64,000 nucleotides of DNA from Maniola hyperantus. Its lineage: Eukaryota > Arthropoda > Insecta > Lepidoptera > Nymphalidae. The notes under the pieces are model-generated. The model searched no databases. It was not told the origin of the DNA and saw only the letters and a list, made by a program, of their open reading frames with translations. Both the position numbers and the translations under genes were made by a program. The stretch covers positions 17,475,551 through 17,539,550 of the forward strand of contig NC_048564.1 of the NCBI RefSeq assembly GCF_902806685.2, given 5' to 3'. Below are positions 54,214 to 64,000 of this stretch, piece by piece. How positions within the stretch are numbered: the stretch's first letter is position 1; each line of letters starts with the position of its first letter.

Positions 54214-55427
54214 ACGTGGCCACTTGGAGTACCTAGTCGTTGTCACCCGACATCGTCACAGTCGACACGTGGCCACTTGGAGTACCTAGTCGTTGTCACC
54301 CGACATCGTCACAGTCGACACGTGGCCACTTGGAGTACCTAGTCGTTGTCACCCGACATCGTCACAGTCGACACGTGGCCACTTGGAGTACCTAGTCGTT
54401 GTCACCCGACATCGTCACAGTCGACACGTGGCCACTTGGAGTACCTAGTCGTTGTCACCCGACATCGTCACAGTCGACACGTGGCCACTTGGAGTACCTA
54501 GTCGTTGTCACCCGACATCGTCACAGTCGACACGTGGCCACTTGGAGTACCTAGTCGTTGTCACCCGACATCGTCACAGTCGACACGTGGCCACTTGGAG
54601 TACCTAGTCGTTGTCACCCGACATCGTCACAGTCGACACGTGGCCACTTGGAGTACCTAGTCGTTGTCACCCGACATCGTCACAGTCGACACGTGGCCAC
54701 TTGGAGTACCTAGTCGTTGTCACCCGACATCGTCACAGTCGACACGTGGCCACTTGGAGTACCTAGTCGTTGTCACCCGACATCGTCACAGTCGACACGT
54801 GGCCACTTGGAGTACCTAGTCGTTGTCACCCGACATCGTCACAGTCGACACGTGGCCACTTGGAGTACCTAGTCGTTGTCACCCGACATCGTCACAGTCG
54901 ACACGTGGCCACTTGGAGTACCTAGTCGTTGTCACCCGACATCGTCACAGTCGACACGTGGCCACTTGGAGTACCTAGTCGTTGTCACCCGACATCGTCA
55001 CAGTCGACACGTGGCCACTTGGAGTACCTAGTCGTTGTCACCCGACATCGTCACAGTCGACACGTGGCCACTTGGAGTACCTAGTCGTTGTCACCCGACA
55101 TCGTCACAGTCGACACGTGGCCACTTGGAGTACCTAGTCGTTGTCACCCGACATCGTCACAGTCGACACGTGGCCACTTGGAGTACCTAGTCGTTGTCAC
55201 CCGACATCGTCACAGTCGACACGTGGCCACTTGGAGTACCTAGTCGTTGTCACCCGACATCGTCACAGTCGACACGTGGCCACTTGGAGTACCTAGTCGT
55301 TGTCACCCGACATCGTCACAGTCGACACGTGGCCACTTGGAGTACCTAGTCGTTGTCACCCGACATCGTCACAGTCGACACGTGGCCACTTGGAGTACCT
55401 AGTCGTTGTCACCCGACATCGTCACAG
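54214..55427. repeat. 53-bp minisatellite, right block, about 23 copies
   Basis: Continues the array at 50700-51580 in register across the LTR insertion. Unlike the left block all copies carry gttgtc, and I saw no other differences. Confidence 0.95.
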
Positions 55428-55540
55428 CCTTCTATACGAGGAGTAACAGGGAGTTCAAATACTTATACCTACTACGAAGAACATCCTTCACTGGTGACCC
55501 CCGGGGCCCCGGGTCCCTTACCGGTGACCCAAGAGCCGAC

Positions 55541-55591
55541 TACCCGACTACCCGACTACCCGACTACCCGACTACCCGACTACCCGGGCCC
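55541..55591. repeat. (ACTACCCG)n octanucleotide tract
   Basis: Six copies of actacccg, ending inside the next MITE fragment (gggcccgtgacttc). Confidence 0.9.
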
Positions 55592-55680
55592 GTGACTTCA
55601 TCCACGTGGATTTTACATTTATAGAAATCCCACGGGAACTCTTTCATTTTCCAGGATAAAAATTAGCTTATGTTTACTTA
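55588..55680 (-). mobile_element. (GTCY)n MITE fragment
   Basis: cccgtgacttcatccacgtg, cccacgggaactctttcatt and ggataaaaattagcttatg belong to the family at 14922-15135. It is truncated before the microsatellite. Confidence 0.7.
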
Positions 55681-55745
55681 GTAAGTAGGTATATCTATAA
55701 ATAATGAAGTCCATCTGCTGTTTAGTTGCGGTGTGATTGAGGGAC

Positions 55746-55998
<253 letters not shown>

Positions 55999-56077
55999 AC
56001 CTACCTAGTGATTTAAAACTAGTTCATACTTCCATAACATCACAGTTTAACGAACACAGTTTAATATGTCAAGGCTG

Positions 56078-56290
56078 TGCTAACATTATAAATGCGAAAG
56101 TGGGTCTGTCTGTCTGCTAACATTATAAATGCGAAAGTGGGTCTGTCTGTCTGCTAGCTTTTCACGGCCCATCCGTTCAAATTTTTGACGAAATTTGGAA
56201 CAGAGATAACTTGCATTCCGGGGAAGGACATATTATGCTAGAAAATCAAAGAGTTCCCTCGGGATTTCTAAAAAATTGATTATTTTCGAA
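56078..56290 (+). mobile_element. (GTCY)n MITE with duplicated head
   Basis: The head ctaacattataaatgcgaaa through gtctgtctgtctg occurs twice in tandem, then the body continues with gctagcttttcacggcccat, ccggggaaggacat and tcaaagagttccc. Confidence 0.8.
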
Positions 56291-56332
56291 CATGGTGTAC
56301 CTATAATGAAATATCGTCAGTGTGAGTAGGTA

Positions 56333-56435
56333 CCTACAGCACTACAGCACTACAGCACTACAGCACTACAGCACTACAGCACTACAGCACTACAGCACTA
56401 CAGCACTACAGCACTACAGCACTACAGCACTACAG
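56333..56435. repeat. (CTACAGCA)n tract, 9-bp unit
   Basis: About 11 copies of actacagc/ctacagcac. 56436-56900 contains no recognised gene or repeat. Confidence 0.9.
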
Positions 56436-56901
56436 CGGGGCACCTAGGTGCTAGCACGTGTTACAGAAACATATTTTGGAATAGGATGCAGATCGCGTTG
56501 TTTACGAAGCTTCAGGCGAAACGGAAATGCTACAGCTGTTTCAATTTATTTCTTCATCGAATTGGGGTTTTAACTTTAGGTCTCAACTTCTAAGTAGCTT
56601 AGTAAGATGATTACGTATTTATTGGCAAACCCAAAATGAACATGTAATTTCCTGGAAGGCGAGATGATACGGGCTCCATATGATTACGTTTCGGTTACTT
56701 GGCACGCTGGAGATAATGTCAAGTGGAACAGAAACGTGTTCTATCTGTGGGGAGTAGAGCTCACAATGGCGCGGCAGTAGATTGTGCGGGTCACAAGTCA
56801 CAAGGCGCGCCGCGCGGACTGTCAACAAGGCGCAAGGTCAACAGCGGATACAAGGAATGCTCGCCATGTTATTGTCGCACTCGCACGAGTCGCAACACAA
56901 A

Positions 56902-56992
56902 CTGCCACCACTGCCACCACTGCCACCACTGCCACCACTACCACCACTACCACCACTACCACCACTACCACCACTACCACCACTACCACCGA
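56902..56992. repeat. (CCACCACTR)n tract
   Basis: Nine-base units ccaccactg, then ccaccacta. Flanking 56993-57300 contains a diverged lepidopteran repeat (ctagcggacccgccccgact; ccgttcagtaattttagcc). Confidence 0.85.
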
Positions 56993-57300
56993 GGCGACAT
57001 CTGGGGAATAGGTACTTTTCATTTTATGTAAACTACTAGCGGACCCGCCCCGACTTGCCTCGCGGGAAATGTTCGAAAATTGACGGTGAGCGAGCGGTAT
57101 TTCCAAAAATCTTTTTTTAACCGAAGTCGGTTTGATGAAGTTATAGAGTAACATTGACAGTAAAATTATTATTAAGTATTCCCTATCCCGAACGATCTCT
57201 CTTGTTTTGGGGATAAAAACTATCCTATGTAAATAACCCAGAGTATTAGCTATAAGTGGGCCAAGTTGCGTTTCAATCCGTTCAGTAATTTTAGCCAAAA

Positions 57301-57718
57301 CAGACGGACAACAATTTTAAAAGTACTATTTTGGGTTCTATACATCGGTGATAATTGATAATGCTACCTCCGATTAAAATGTACAAAATATAGAGTCAGT
57401 CAGTATGTATAGATTGTAAGTAGGTAGGTACTCGTATACTAACTGACAATTTGAAGGAAGCACTATATATATATTGCGTCTCCGCAAATATAATAGTGTT
57501 GAACCTAGGTAATTACTAACCTATTACTGAAATGTTCCTCTCCCTCACACATAAGCTAGCCGTAGCATGCTATTGCACTCCAACGCAACAAGGCTCATGT
57601 ACTGCAGTAGGTAGGTTACATACAGACAGCGCGTTGTGCCAATATGAGTCATCATAGGCGATAGTACAATGTGAGTGTCATATGTTTAGGTCAGTATCTA
57701 CTATCTACCTGCACCTAA
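57301..57718. other. Non-coding DNA
   Basis: Nothing recognised. Confidence 0.3.
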
Positions 57719-57719
57719 G

Positions 57720-57885
57720 CTGCCCCGCCCAGTGCCACAGACCAGCGCTTGTCTGTGGCCGGGTGCCCCGCCCAGTGCCACAGACCAGCGCTTGTCTGTG
57801 GCCGGGTGCCCCGCCCAGAGCCACAGACCAGCGCTTGTCTGTGGCCGGGTGCCCCGCCCAGTGCCACAGACCAGCGCTTGTCTGC
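57720..57885. repeat. 43-bp tandem repeat, about 4 copies
   Basis: The unit is tgccccgcccagtgccacag plus accagcgcttgtctgtggcc and ggg. One agtgcc/agagcc difference. Confidence 0.9.
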
Positions 57886-58280
57886 AATCAGACCTGGTTG
57901 TACGTGATGTAGGCGCGCTCGCCTACAAGATGCCTATTCAGCTCCGCGACCGGTTGAGCCCACCACCTCCCATGGCGCCACCAACCTCGCGGTTATATGG
58001 GCCGAAACGCGGGAGGGCGCCCGCTCGGTACTTGCTCGGTGGCTCTTTTGACCGTGTTCTGGTGGCTCTGGTGACCGGTTGAGCCCAGTGGGTCACTGTA
58101 GTTCTCCTACGGAAGGTCTCTTTCTGATTAGATCACGTAGGGAATCTTGTGGCACACTGAGTGTCTCCCGAGGCCCATAGTCAGCGATCAGCGTCGGGTT
58201 TGCGTTCATCACTGCCACGTCACTGCCGACACGCACGCTTGTTCCGGCACTGAGGGATTAGATCACGTAGGGAATCTTGT
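57886..58280. other. GC-rich non-coding DNA with a 128-bp-spaced duplication
   Basis: gattagatcacgtagggaat followed by cttgtggc occurs at about 58127 and 58255. A related word (gatttgatcacgtagagaaa) is at 17385, next to the repeat pair of the reductase. Confidence 0.55.
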
Positions 58281-58857
58281 GGCGAGAGGCCGGGTCTCTT
58301 CGGCCGAGTTCCCAGCTGAGTGTGTGCGGCCCCAGGAGCGGCCCCGCACGGCGAGAGGCCGGGTCTCTTCGGCCGAGTTCCCAGCTGAGTGTGTGCGGCC
58401 CCAGGAGCGGCCCCGCACGGCGAGAGGCCGGGTCTCTTCGGCCGAGTTCCCAGCTGAGTGTGTGCGGCCCCAGGAGCGGCCCCGCACGGCGAGAGGCCGG
58501 GTCTCTTCGGCCGGGTTCCCAGCTGAGTGTGTGCGGCCCCAGGAGCGGCCCCGCACGGCGAGAGGCCGGGTCTCTTCGGCCGAGTTCCCAGCTGAGTGTG
58601 TGCGGCCCCAGGAGCGGCCCCGCACGGCGAGAGGCCGGGTCTCTTCGGCCGAGTTCCCAGCTGAGTGTGTGCGGCCCCAGGAGCGGCCCCGCACGGCGAG
58701 AGGCCGGGTCTCTTCGGCCGAGTTCCCAGCTGAGTGTGTGCGGCCCCAGGAGCGGCCCCGCACGGCGAGAGGCCGGGTCTCTTCGGCCGAGTTCCCAGCT
58801 GAGTGTGTGCGGCCCCAGGAGCGGCCCCGCACGGCGAGAGGCCGGGTCTCTTCGGCC
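58281..58857. repeat. 69-bp minisatellite, 8 copies and a partial one
   Basis: Copies start at 58281, 58350, 58419, 58488, 58557, 58626, 58695, 58764 and 58833. The unit is ggcgagaggccgggtctctt plus cggccgagttcccagctgag and tgtgtgcggccccaggagcg and gccccgcac. One copy has gggttccc. It lies immediately upstream of the promoter of the next gene. Confidence 0.95.
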
Positions 58858-58940
58858 GGTGCGGGTGCCTCGTGCCTGTAGAGGCCGCGTCGGTAATTCT
58901 AATTTCGCTCAAAGCCAAGTCCGTTGTTTATCAACATGGC

Positions 58941-58950
58941 CTATATATAG
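58941..58950 (+). promoter_or_regulatory. TATA box of the cysteine-rich secreted protein gene
   Basis: ctatatatag stands about 200 bp before the ATG at 59144, in otherwise GC-rich DNA. Transcription would start near 58975, at the beginning of the 27-bp repeats. Confidence 0.6.
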
Positions 58951-58967
58951 CGGCGCGGCGCGCGGCG

Positions 58968-59105
58968 TGCCCACACGCTCCTCGGCTCGCGACGCGCCCA
59001 CACGCTCCTCGGCTCGCGACGCGCCCACACGCTCCTCGGCTCGCGACGCGCCCACACGCTCCTCGGCTCGCGACGCGCCCACACGCTCCTCGGCTCGCGA
59101 CGCGC
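58968..59105 (+). repeat. 27-bp tandem repeats in the 5'-UTR, 5 copies
   Basis: The unit is cccacacgctcctcggctcg plus cgacgcg. The copies occupy most of the predicted 5'-UTR and contain no ATG. Confidence 0.9.
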
Positions 59106-59143
59106 ACGCCGGCGCCGCGCCGCCACGGATCACACAACTCGCC

Positions 59144-59249
59144 ATGGTAGCCAGGACAGTGGCGGGATGCGCCGTGCTGCTCGTGCTGCTCGTGCTGGTG
59201 GGGCTGGTGGCCGCGGGCCCTTGGCAGCCGCTCCAGTCTCCCTCCACGC
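59144..59249 (+). CDS. Small cysteine-rich secreted protein, signal-peptide exon
   Basis: ATG at 59144 and donor GTAAGT at 59250; 35 codons plus one base. It encodes MVARTVAGCAVLLVLLVLVG and LVAAGPWQPLQSPST. The leucine/valine-rich core and VAAG cleavage region are a textbook signal peptide. The split codon (C + TA) joins in frame to the exon at 61830. A TATA box and repeats lie upstream. Confidence 0.75.
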
Positions 59250-59474
59250 GTAAGTACCGACCTGTCTCCTGTCTCCTGACCACCTGAACATGCTCCTATT
59301 TCATTTTATTATATTAGATTTGTTTGTGCTTTTTTAATATAAAACTTTTAATATAGGTAGGTATCTTATTTTATTATAACATGAAAAAATTATGTGAAAG
59401 AAATAATGATTTGAAAAGAAGTAGGTATACGTACGGAGATAATATATATGAACCTATGGCGATATATACAAAGC

Positions 59475-59520
<46 letters not shown>

Positions 59521-61829
59521 TATAAAGCGAATATTATCATGATGAAAATTAGGTAGGTAGGTAGGTAGGTACCTAACTACCTACCTAGGTACCTATGTGA
59601 CGCGTATCCTCACGCAACATTTTAACTTTATTTAAAATTTCGTGTCAAAAGTACGATTTTAGTCCTTAATTTAAAGGAGAACCGTACTTTTGACATTTTA
59701 CACTATTGTTAAAACAAAAGCACCGCTTGTAATGTATGTACCTAGCGAGTTATATACCTATAGCTTACAATCGCAATGACGCAACTAAAATATGATTTTT
59801 TCGTAAGGACTAACATGTCTAAACTGAACTATTAATTAATTGCATGATTAAATATATACCTAATCCGTACAAAATGACTTCTCATGCGCCATTTTAACTC
59901 TATGGGTCAACTGTCATGTCAAAAATACGGTTCTCCTGGGTTCTCCTTTAAAATAAGGACTTCAATCGGAATTTTGACATTAAATTTGATACGCGCAAGG
60001 AGTTTTTACGCGTTATATCTATACATATTTAAATCTATAGCACACACACACACACACACACACCTAATATGATATAAAACTTAAGGAATTAAGAAACTAT
60101 CATCGTAAAAAAAAAGTAGCTAACATCTAAATATGCATGCAATCACACACTCCCACTTACTCACACACACACATACACACACTCACACACACACACATAC
60201 ACTCACACACGCATACACACACCACACACACACACACACACAAGCATACACACACTGTTGTAATTTTATCATTGTATATACCTACATTTATTCTAAATCT
60301 ATTCTGTTAAAAAAGTTTTAATTATAATTTTAAGTAATCTCTTTTGGCCTTCTGTTATACCTAGATTTAAATTTAAATAATAATTATGTATTTACTCTGT
60401 TGATTAGTTTCAAATAAACAAAATAAATAAAATAACTTAAAGTAACTTATTAATACTTAGGTGACACAACATGAGCAAAAGAAATAAAAAATGAAACATA
60501 AAAAAGTTTGATATACCTATATGATTTAAATAAAATCGCAGCAACTAGGTGTAATGTAATGTAATGTAGGGAAACTAGGGAACTACGAACTAAACATAGT
60601 GTGTAATTTTTAGCATAACATACCAAAGACGAAATGTGTTCCAAGACGCGTTGCGTAATATCGTATATCAAAAGCTTGCGACCCGCCCCGGGCCCCGGCT
60701 TGCGACCCGCCCCGGGCCCCGGCTTGCGACCCGCCCCGGGCCCCGGCTTGCGTTCCTCAAAAGGAAAAAGAAACCCTTATAGGATCGAACTGTTGTTCAA
60801 ACATTCGTTGGGCGTATCAAATTGAAAACAAAATTATATATATTATATAGCTACTAAGTAGGTAGGTACCTGCTTGTCTGTCGACGAGCGATATCTACTC
60901 GATAGACAAAATCTGTGCTTCCTATAAATATTTGTGCTCCTTCGTATGTATTTATACAATGACCTAATTCTGTACGTCGTAAAGTTTCGTCGCGACATTG
61001 CATATCATCGCGTCAGTTTATTTGCACTGTAGAGGTCCTTTCAGACGTGCCACAATCACGACCACACACCCACAGTGGCAAAAATGTCGCCGCCCGCCGG
61101 ACACGCAGTGGAGAGGTTTCATCGTGTTGTTAATATTGTCCTCGAATAACATCACTGTTCTTGAAATTTTTCTAAGGAAAGTGGTTTTAGAGGACATCTT
61201 GGATTTCTGGGTCATCTAGATGATAGGAATTGTTGAGCTGAAATATATTGCAGAGATGGACAGTGAAAACTGCCTAGCGGAAACTGTTGATTGTATTTGT
61301 ATTTATTTATTTTCGATTTAGACTTATACAAGCGCTTACGAAAGTCGGATCAGCATAGTACAATACAATAACAAAATATGTGTACCAAATATGGCATAGA
61401 ATCTAGATAATACTAGTTAAAAATGGCATAAAAATTACTAAGTTACCAGTTGTTTATGAGTTTTCGTTAGCCTTCCATAGAATTGATCTCCACGGCACCA
61501 CGACATGGTGGTTCCTGATCGTATAATTAGACGCGTCTGCCAGTTTAACTCTAACTTTAAGTTCTTTAATCGCATGAATTAGGCTAGTTTTATCGTCTGG
61601 ACAGCGTGAGCCGCTAGACCTGTCTAAGCCACCTTTTATCTTCAGTTTAAGATCTTTTGTTTTGTGTGTCTTCAATATAAACTCCATGTCGTTGAGGGTT
61701 TAATGGAGGAGTGTTATTTCATGTTTGTGAACATTCTCTTTTGGCACAGATAAGTAGGTGTAGCTGTAGCTTACAAGTTACGATTGTATCCTCAACGATC
61801 AAAGAATTCCTATGTTTACGTAATTACAG
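59250..61829 (+). other. Intron 1 of the cysteine-rich protein gene
   Basis: 2.58 kb from GTAAGT to TTACAG. It holds an (AT)n tract at 59480-59516 and a (GGTA)n/(CCTA)n foldback at 59550-59600. Inverted-repeat-rich MITE sequence occupies about 59590-60010 (gtcaaaagtacg and cgtacttttgac; ggttctcctttaaa). (CA)n tracts lie at 60040-60062 and 60145-60245, and three 25-bp GC-rich repeats at 60673-60750 (gcttgcgacccgccccgggc). A truncated LINE-like remnant is at 61280-61690. Confidence 0.65.
61280..61690 (-). pseudogene. Truncated retroelement remnant, LINE-like 3' end
   Basis: The minus strand keeps 77 open codons (61687-61454; contains SLIHAIKELKVRVKLADASN) and ends in an AAATAAATAAATAC tail at about 61290, as many LINEs do. 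I do not recognise the protein. Confidence 0.4.
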
Positions 61830-61981
61830 TAGACACGATCACGATCATCGAGCTGGAGGAGCCGTGCGCGCTGCAAGGCGGCATGTGCATGCGCAGCGAG
61901 GACTGCGACCCCGGCAACTGGGTGCGGATCCAGGCCGACCTGTGCCCCACGCAGAAGCATCTGGGAATCGGCTGTTGCTAT
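61830..61981 (+). CDS. Small cysteine-rich secreted protein, exon 2 (U-scoloptoxin(19)-like family)
   Basis: 152 bp from acceptor TTACAG to donor GTGAGT. It encodes LDTITIIELEEPCALQGGMC (L split), then MRSEDCDPGN and ADLCPTQKHLGIGCCY. The spacing C-x5-C-x5-C-x12-C-x10-CC resembles the small secreted proteins annotated in many arthropods as U-scoloptoxin(19)-like. That name comes from centipede venom homologues and does not imply a toxin here; the function in insects is not known to me. A third exon with further cysteines would be expected downstream, beyond the array and window. Confidence 0.75.
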
Positions 61982-64000
61982 GTGAGTACTATCATCTGGC
62001 CGGAGGAGCCGTGCGCGCTGCAAGGCGGCATGTGCATGCGCAGCGAGGACTGCGACCCCCGGCAACTGGGTGCGGATCCAGGCCGACCTGTGCCCCACGC
62101 AGAAGCATCTGGGAATCGGCTGTTGCTATGTGAGTACTATCATCTGGCCGGAGGAGCCGTGCGCGCTGCAAGGCGGCATGTGCATGCGCAGCGAGGACTG
62201 CGACCCCGGCAACTGGGTGCGGATCCAGGCCGACCTGTGCCCACGCAGAAGCATCTGGGAATCGGCTGTTGCTATGTGAGTACTATCATCTGGCCGGAGG
62301 AGCCGTGCGCGCTGCAAGGCGGCATGTGCATGCGCAGCGAGGACTGCGACCCCGGCAACTGGGTGCGGATCCAGGCCGACCTGTGCCCCACGCAGAAGCA
62401 TCTGGGAATCGGCTGTTGCTATGTGAGTACTATCATCTGGCCGGAGGAGCCGTGCGCGCTGCAAGGCGGCATGTGCATGCGCAGCGAGGACTGCGACCCC
62501 GGCAACTGGGTGCGGATCCAGGCCGACCTGTGCCCCACGCAGAAGCATCTGGGAATCGGCTGTTGCTATGTGAGTACTATCATCTGGCCGGAGGAGCCGT
62601 GCGCGCTGCAAGGCGGCATGTGCATGCGCAGCGAGGACTGCGACCCCGGCAACTGGGTGCGGATCCAGGCCGACCTGTGCCCCACGCAGAAGCATCTGGG
62701 AATCGGCTGTTGCTATGTGAGTACTATCATCTGGCCGGAGGAGCCGTGCGCGCTGCAAGGCGGCATGTGCATGCGCAGCGAGGACTGCGACCCCGGCAAC
62801 TGGGTGCGGATCCAGGCCGACCTGTGCCCCACGCAGAAGCATCTGGGAATCGGCTGTTGCTATGTGAGTACTATCATCTGGCCGGAGGAGCCGTGCGCGC
62901 TGCAAGGCGGCATGTGCATGCGCAGCGAGGACTGCGACCCCGGCAACTGGGTGCGGATCCAGGCCGACCTGTGCCCCACGCAGAAGCATCTGGGAATCGG
63001 CTGTTGCTATGTGAGTACTATCATCTGGCCGGAGGAGCCGTGCGCGCTGCAAGGCGGCATGTGCATGCGCAGCGAGGACTGCGACCCCGGCAACTGGGTG
63101 CGGATCCAGGCCGACCTGTGCCCCACGCAGAAGCATCTGGGAATCGGCTGTTGCTATGTGAGTACTATCATCTGGCCGGAGGAGCCGTGCGCGCTGCAAG
63201 GCGGCATGTGCATGCGCAGCGAGGACTGCGACCCCGGCAACTGGGTGCGGATCCAGGCCGACCTGTGCCCCACGCAGAAGCATCTGGGAATCGGCTGTTG
63301 CTATGTGAGTACTATCATCTGGCCGGAGGAGCCGTGCGCGCTGCAAGGCGGCATGTGCATGCGCAGCGAGGACTGCGACCCCGGCAACTGGGTGCGGATC
63401 CAGGCCGACCTGTGCCCCACGCAGAAGCATCTGGGAATCGGCTGTTGCTATGTGAGTACTATCATCTGGCCGGAGGAGCCGTGCGCGCTGCAAGGCGGCA
63501 TGTGCATGCGCAGCGAGGACTGCGACCCCGGCAACTGGGTGCGGATCCAGGCCGACCTGTGCCCCACGCAGAAGCATCTGGGAATCGGCTGTTGCTATGT
63601 GAGTACTATCATCTGGCCGGAGGAGCCGTGCGCGCTGCAAGGCGGCATGTGCATGCGCAGCGAGGACTGCGACCCCGGCAACTGGGTGCGGATCCAGGCC
63701 GACCTGTGCCCCACGCAGAAGCATCTGGGAATCGGCTGTTGCTATGTGAGTACTATCATCTGGCCGGAGGAGCCGTGCGCGCTGCAAGGCGGCATGTGCA
63801 TGCGCAGCGAGGACTGCGACCCCGGCACTGGGTGCGGATCCAGGCCGACCTGTGCCCCACGCAGAAGCATCTGGGAATCGGCTGTTGCTATGTGAGTACT
63901 ATCATCTGGCCGGAGGAGCCGTGCGCGCTGCAAGGCGGCATGTGCATGCGCAGCGAGGACTGCGACCCCGGCAACTGGGTGCGGATCCAGGCCGACCTGT
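61852..64000 (+). repeat. 147-bp exon-derived tandem array, about 14.6 copies, running off the window
   Basis: From gaggagccgtgcgcgctgca through the donor tatgtgagtactatc to atctggccg, period 147 bp (49 codons), starting at about 61855, 62002, 62150, 62296, 62443 and onward. Each copy has the cysteine-rich exon body and its donor but no acceptor, so read-through keeps one frame over about 680 codons. Single-base indels occur at about 62055 (extra c), 62241 (missing c) and 63826 (missing a). All other copies look identical. Confidence 0.97.

Noticed and set aside
49937..55427. Regular repeats that might suggest a CRISPR array
   Set aside because: The 47-bp and 53-bp units follow each other head to tail with no unique spacers, and the surroundings are animal nuclear DNA.
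58147..59287. Long open frames through the 69-bp array into the signal-peptide exon
   Set aside because: They ignore the clear TATA box, ATG and donor of the next gene, and exist only because 69 is a multiple of three.
61852..64000. Venom toxin gene
   Set aside because: The cysteine pattern resembles a family named after a centipede venom protein, but homologues are widespread in non-venomous arthropods and nothing here indicates toxicity.

Overview
The window reads as nuclear DNA of a lepidopteran (moth or butterfly). There are no operons or ribosome binding sites. Coding sequence is split into short exons with GT..AG borders. The interspersed repeats are of lepidopteran type: tRNA-derived SINEs, MITEs carrying (GTCY)n microsatellites, and a common repeat with an AACCGACTTC core. 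The recognisable host genes are arthropod ones. One 200-N assembly gap lies at 10544-10743.

Layout. 1-3116: a pogo/Tigger-like DNA transposon with a nearly intact transposase. 3117-6900: MITEs, a SINE and unannotated DNA. 6902-7669 (minus): the last two coding exons of tyrosine hydroxylase; the upstream exons are not found. 7670-11240: AT-rich DNA, the gap and a GC-rich tandem array. 11441-13915: a dead, 5'-truncated LINE with RNase H. 14504-17673 (minus): six coding exons of a fatty acyl-CoA reductase, whose start-codon region is tandemly repeated seven times. 18.4-28.3 kb: satellites and dispersed repeats. 28348-33523 (minus): exons of a secreted cystine-knot ligand resembling Trunk/PTTH, with tandem arrays inside or between its exons. 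34603-43976: a 9.4-kb Ty3/gypsy element with equal-length, apparently identical LTRs. 44-58.9 kb: SINEs, MITEs, long minisatellites and a non-autonomous LTR element inserted in one of them. 58941-64000: TATA box, signal-peptide exon and second exon of a small cysteine-rich secreted protein; the second exon then repeats as a 147-bp array to the window end.

The main peculiarity is the tandem-repeat load, roughly a quarter of the window. Arrays have units from 5 to 147 bp, and four of them have amplified pieces of protein-coding exons together with splice sites. In three the unit is a multiple of three (114, 105, 147 bp). In the fourth a complete 69-bp exon is repeated eight times with 32-bp GT..AG spacers. 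Two other arrays are interrupted by LTR insertions with clean 4-bp target duplications, so at least those arrays are real and older than the insertions. The perfectly uniform exon arrays could still be assembly or gap-filling artefacts and need read-level confirmation.

The host genes have no obvious joint function. Tyrosine hydroxylase serves catecholamine and cuticle chemistry, the reductase makes fatty alcohols, and the other two encode secreted cysteine-rich proteins.
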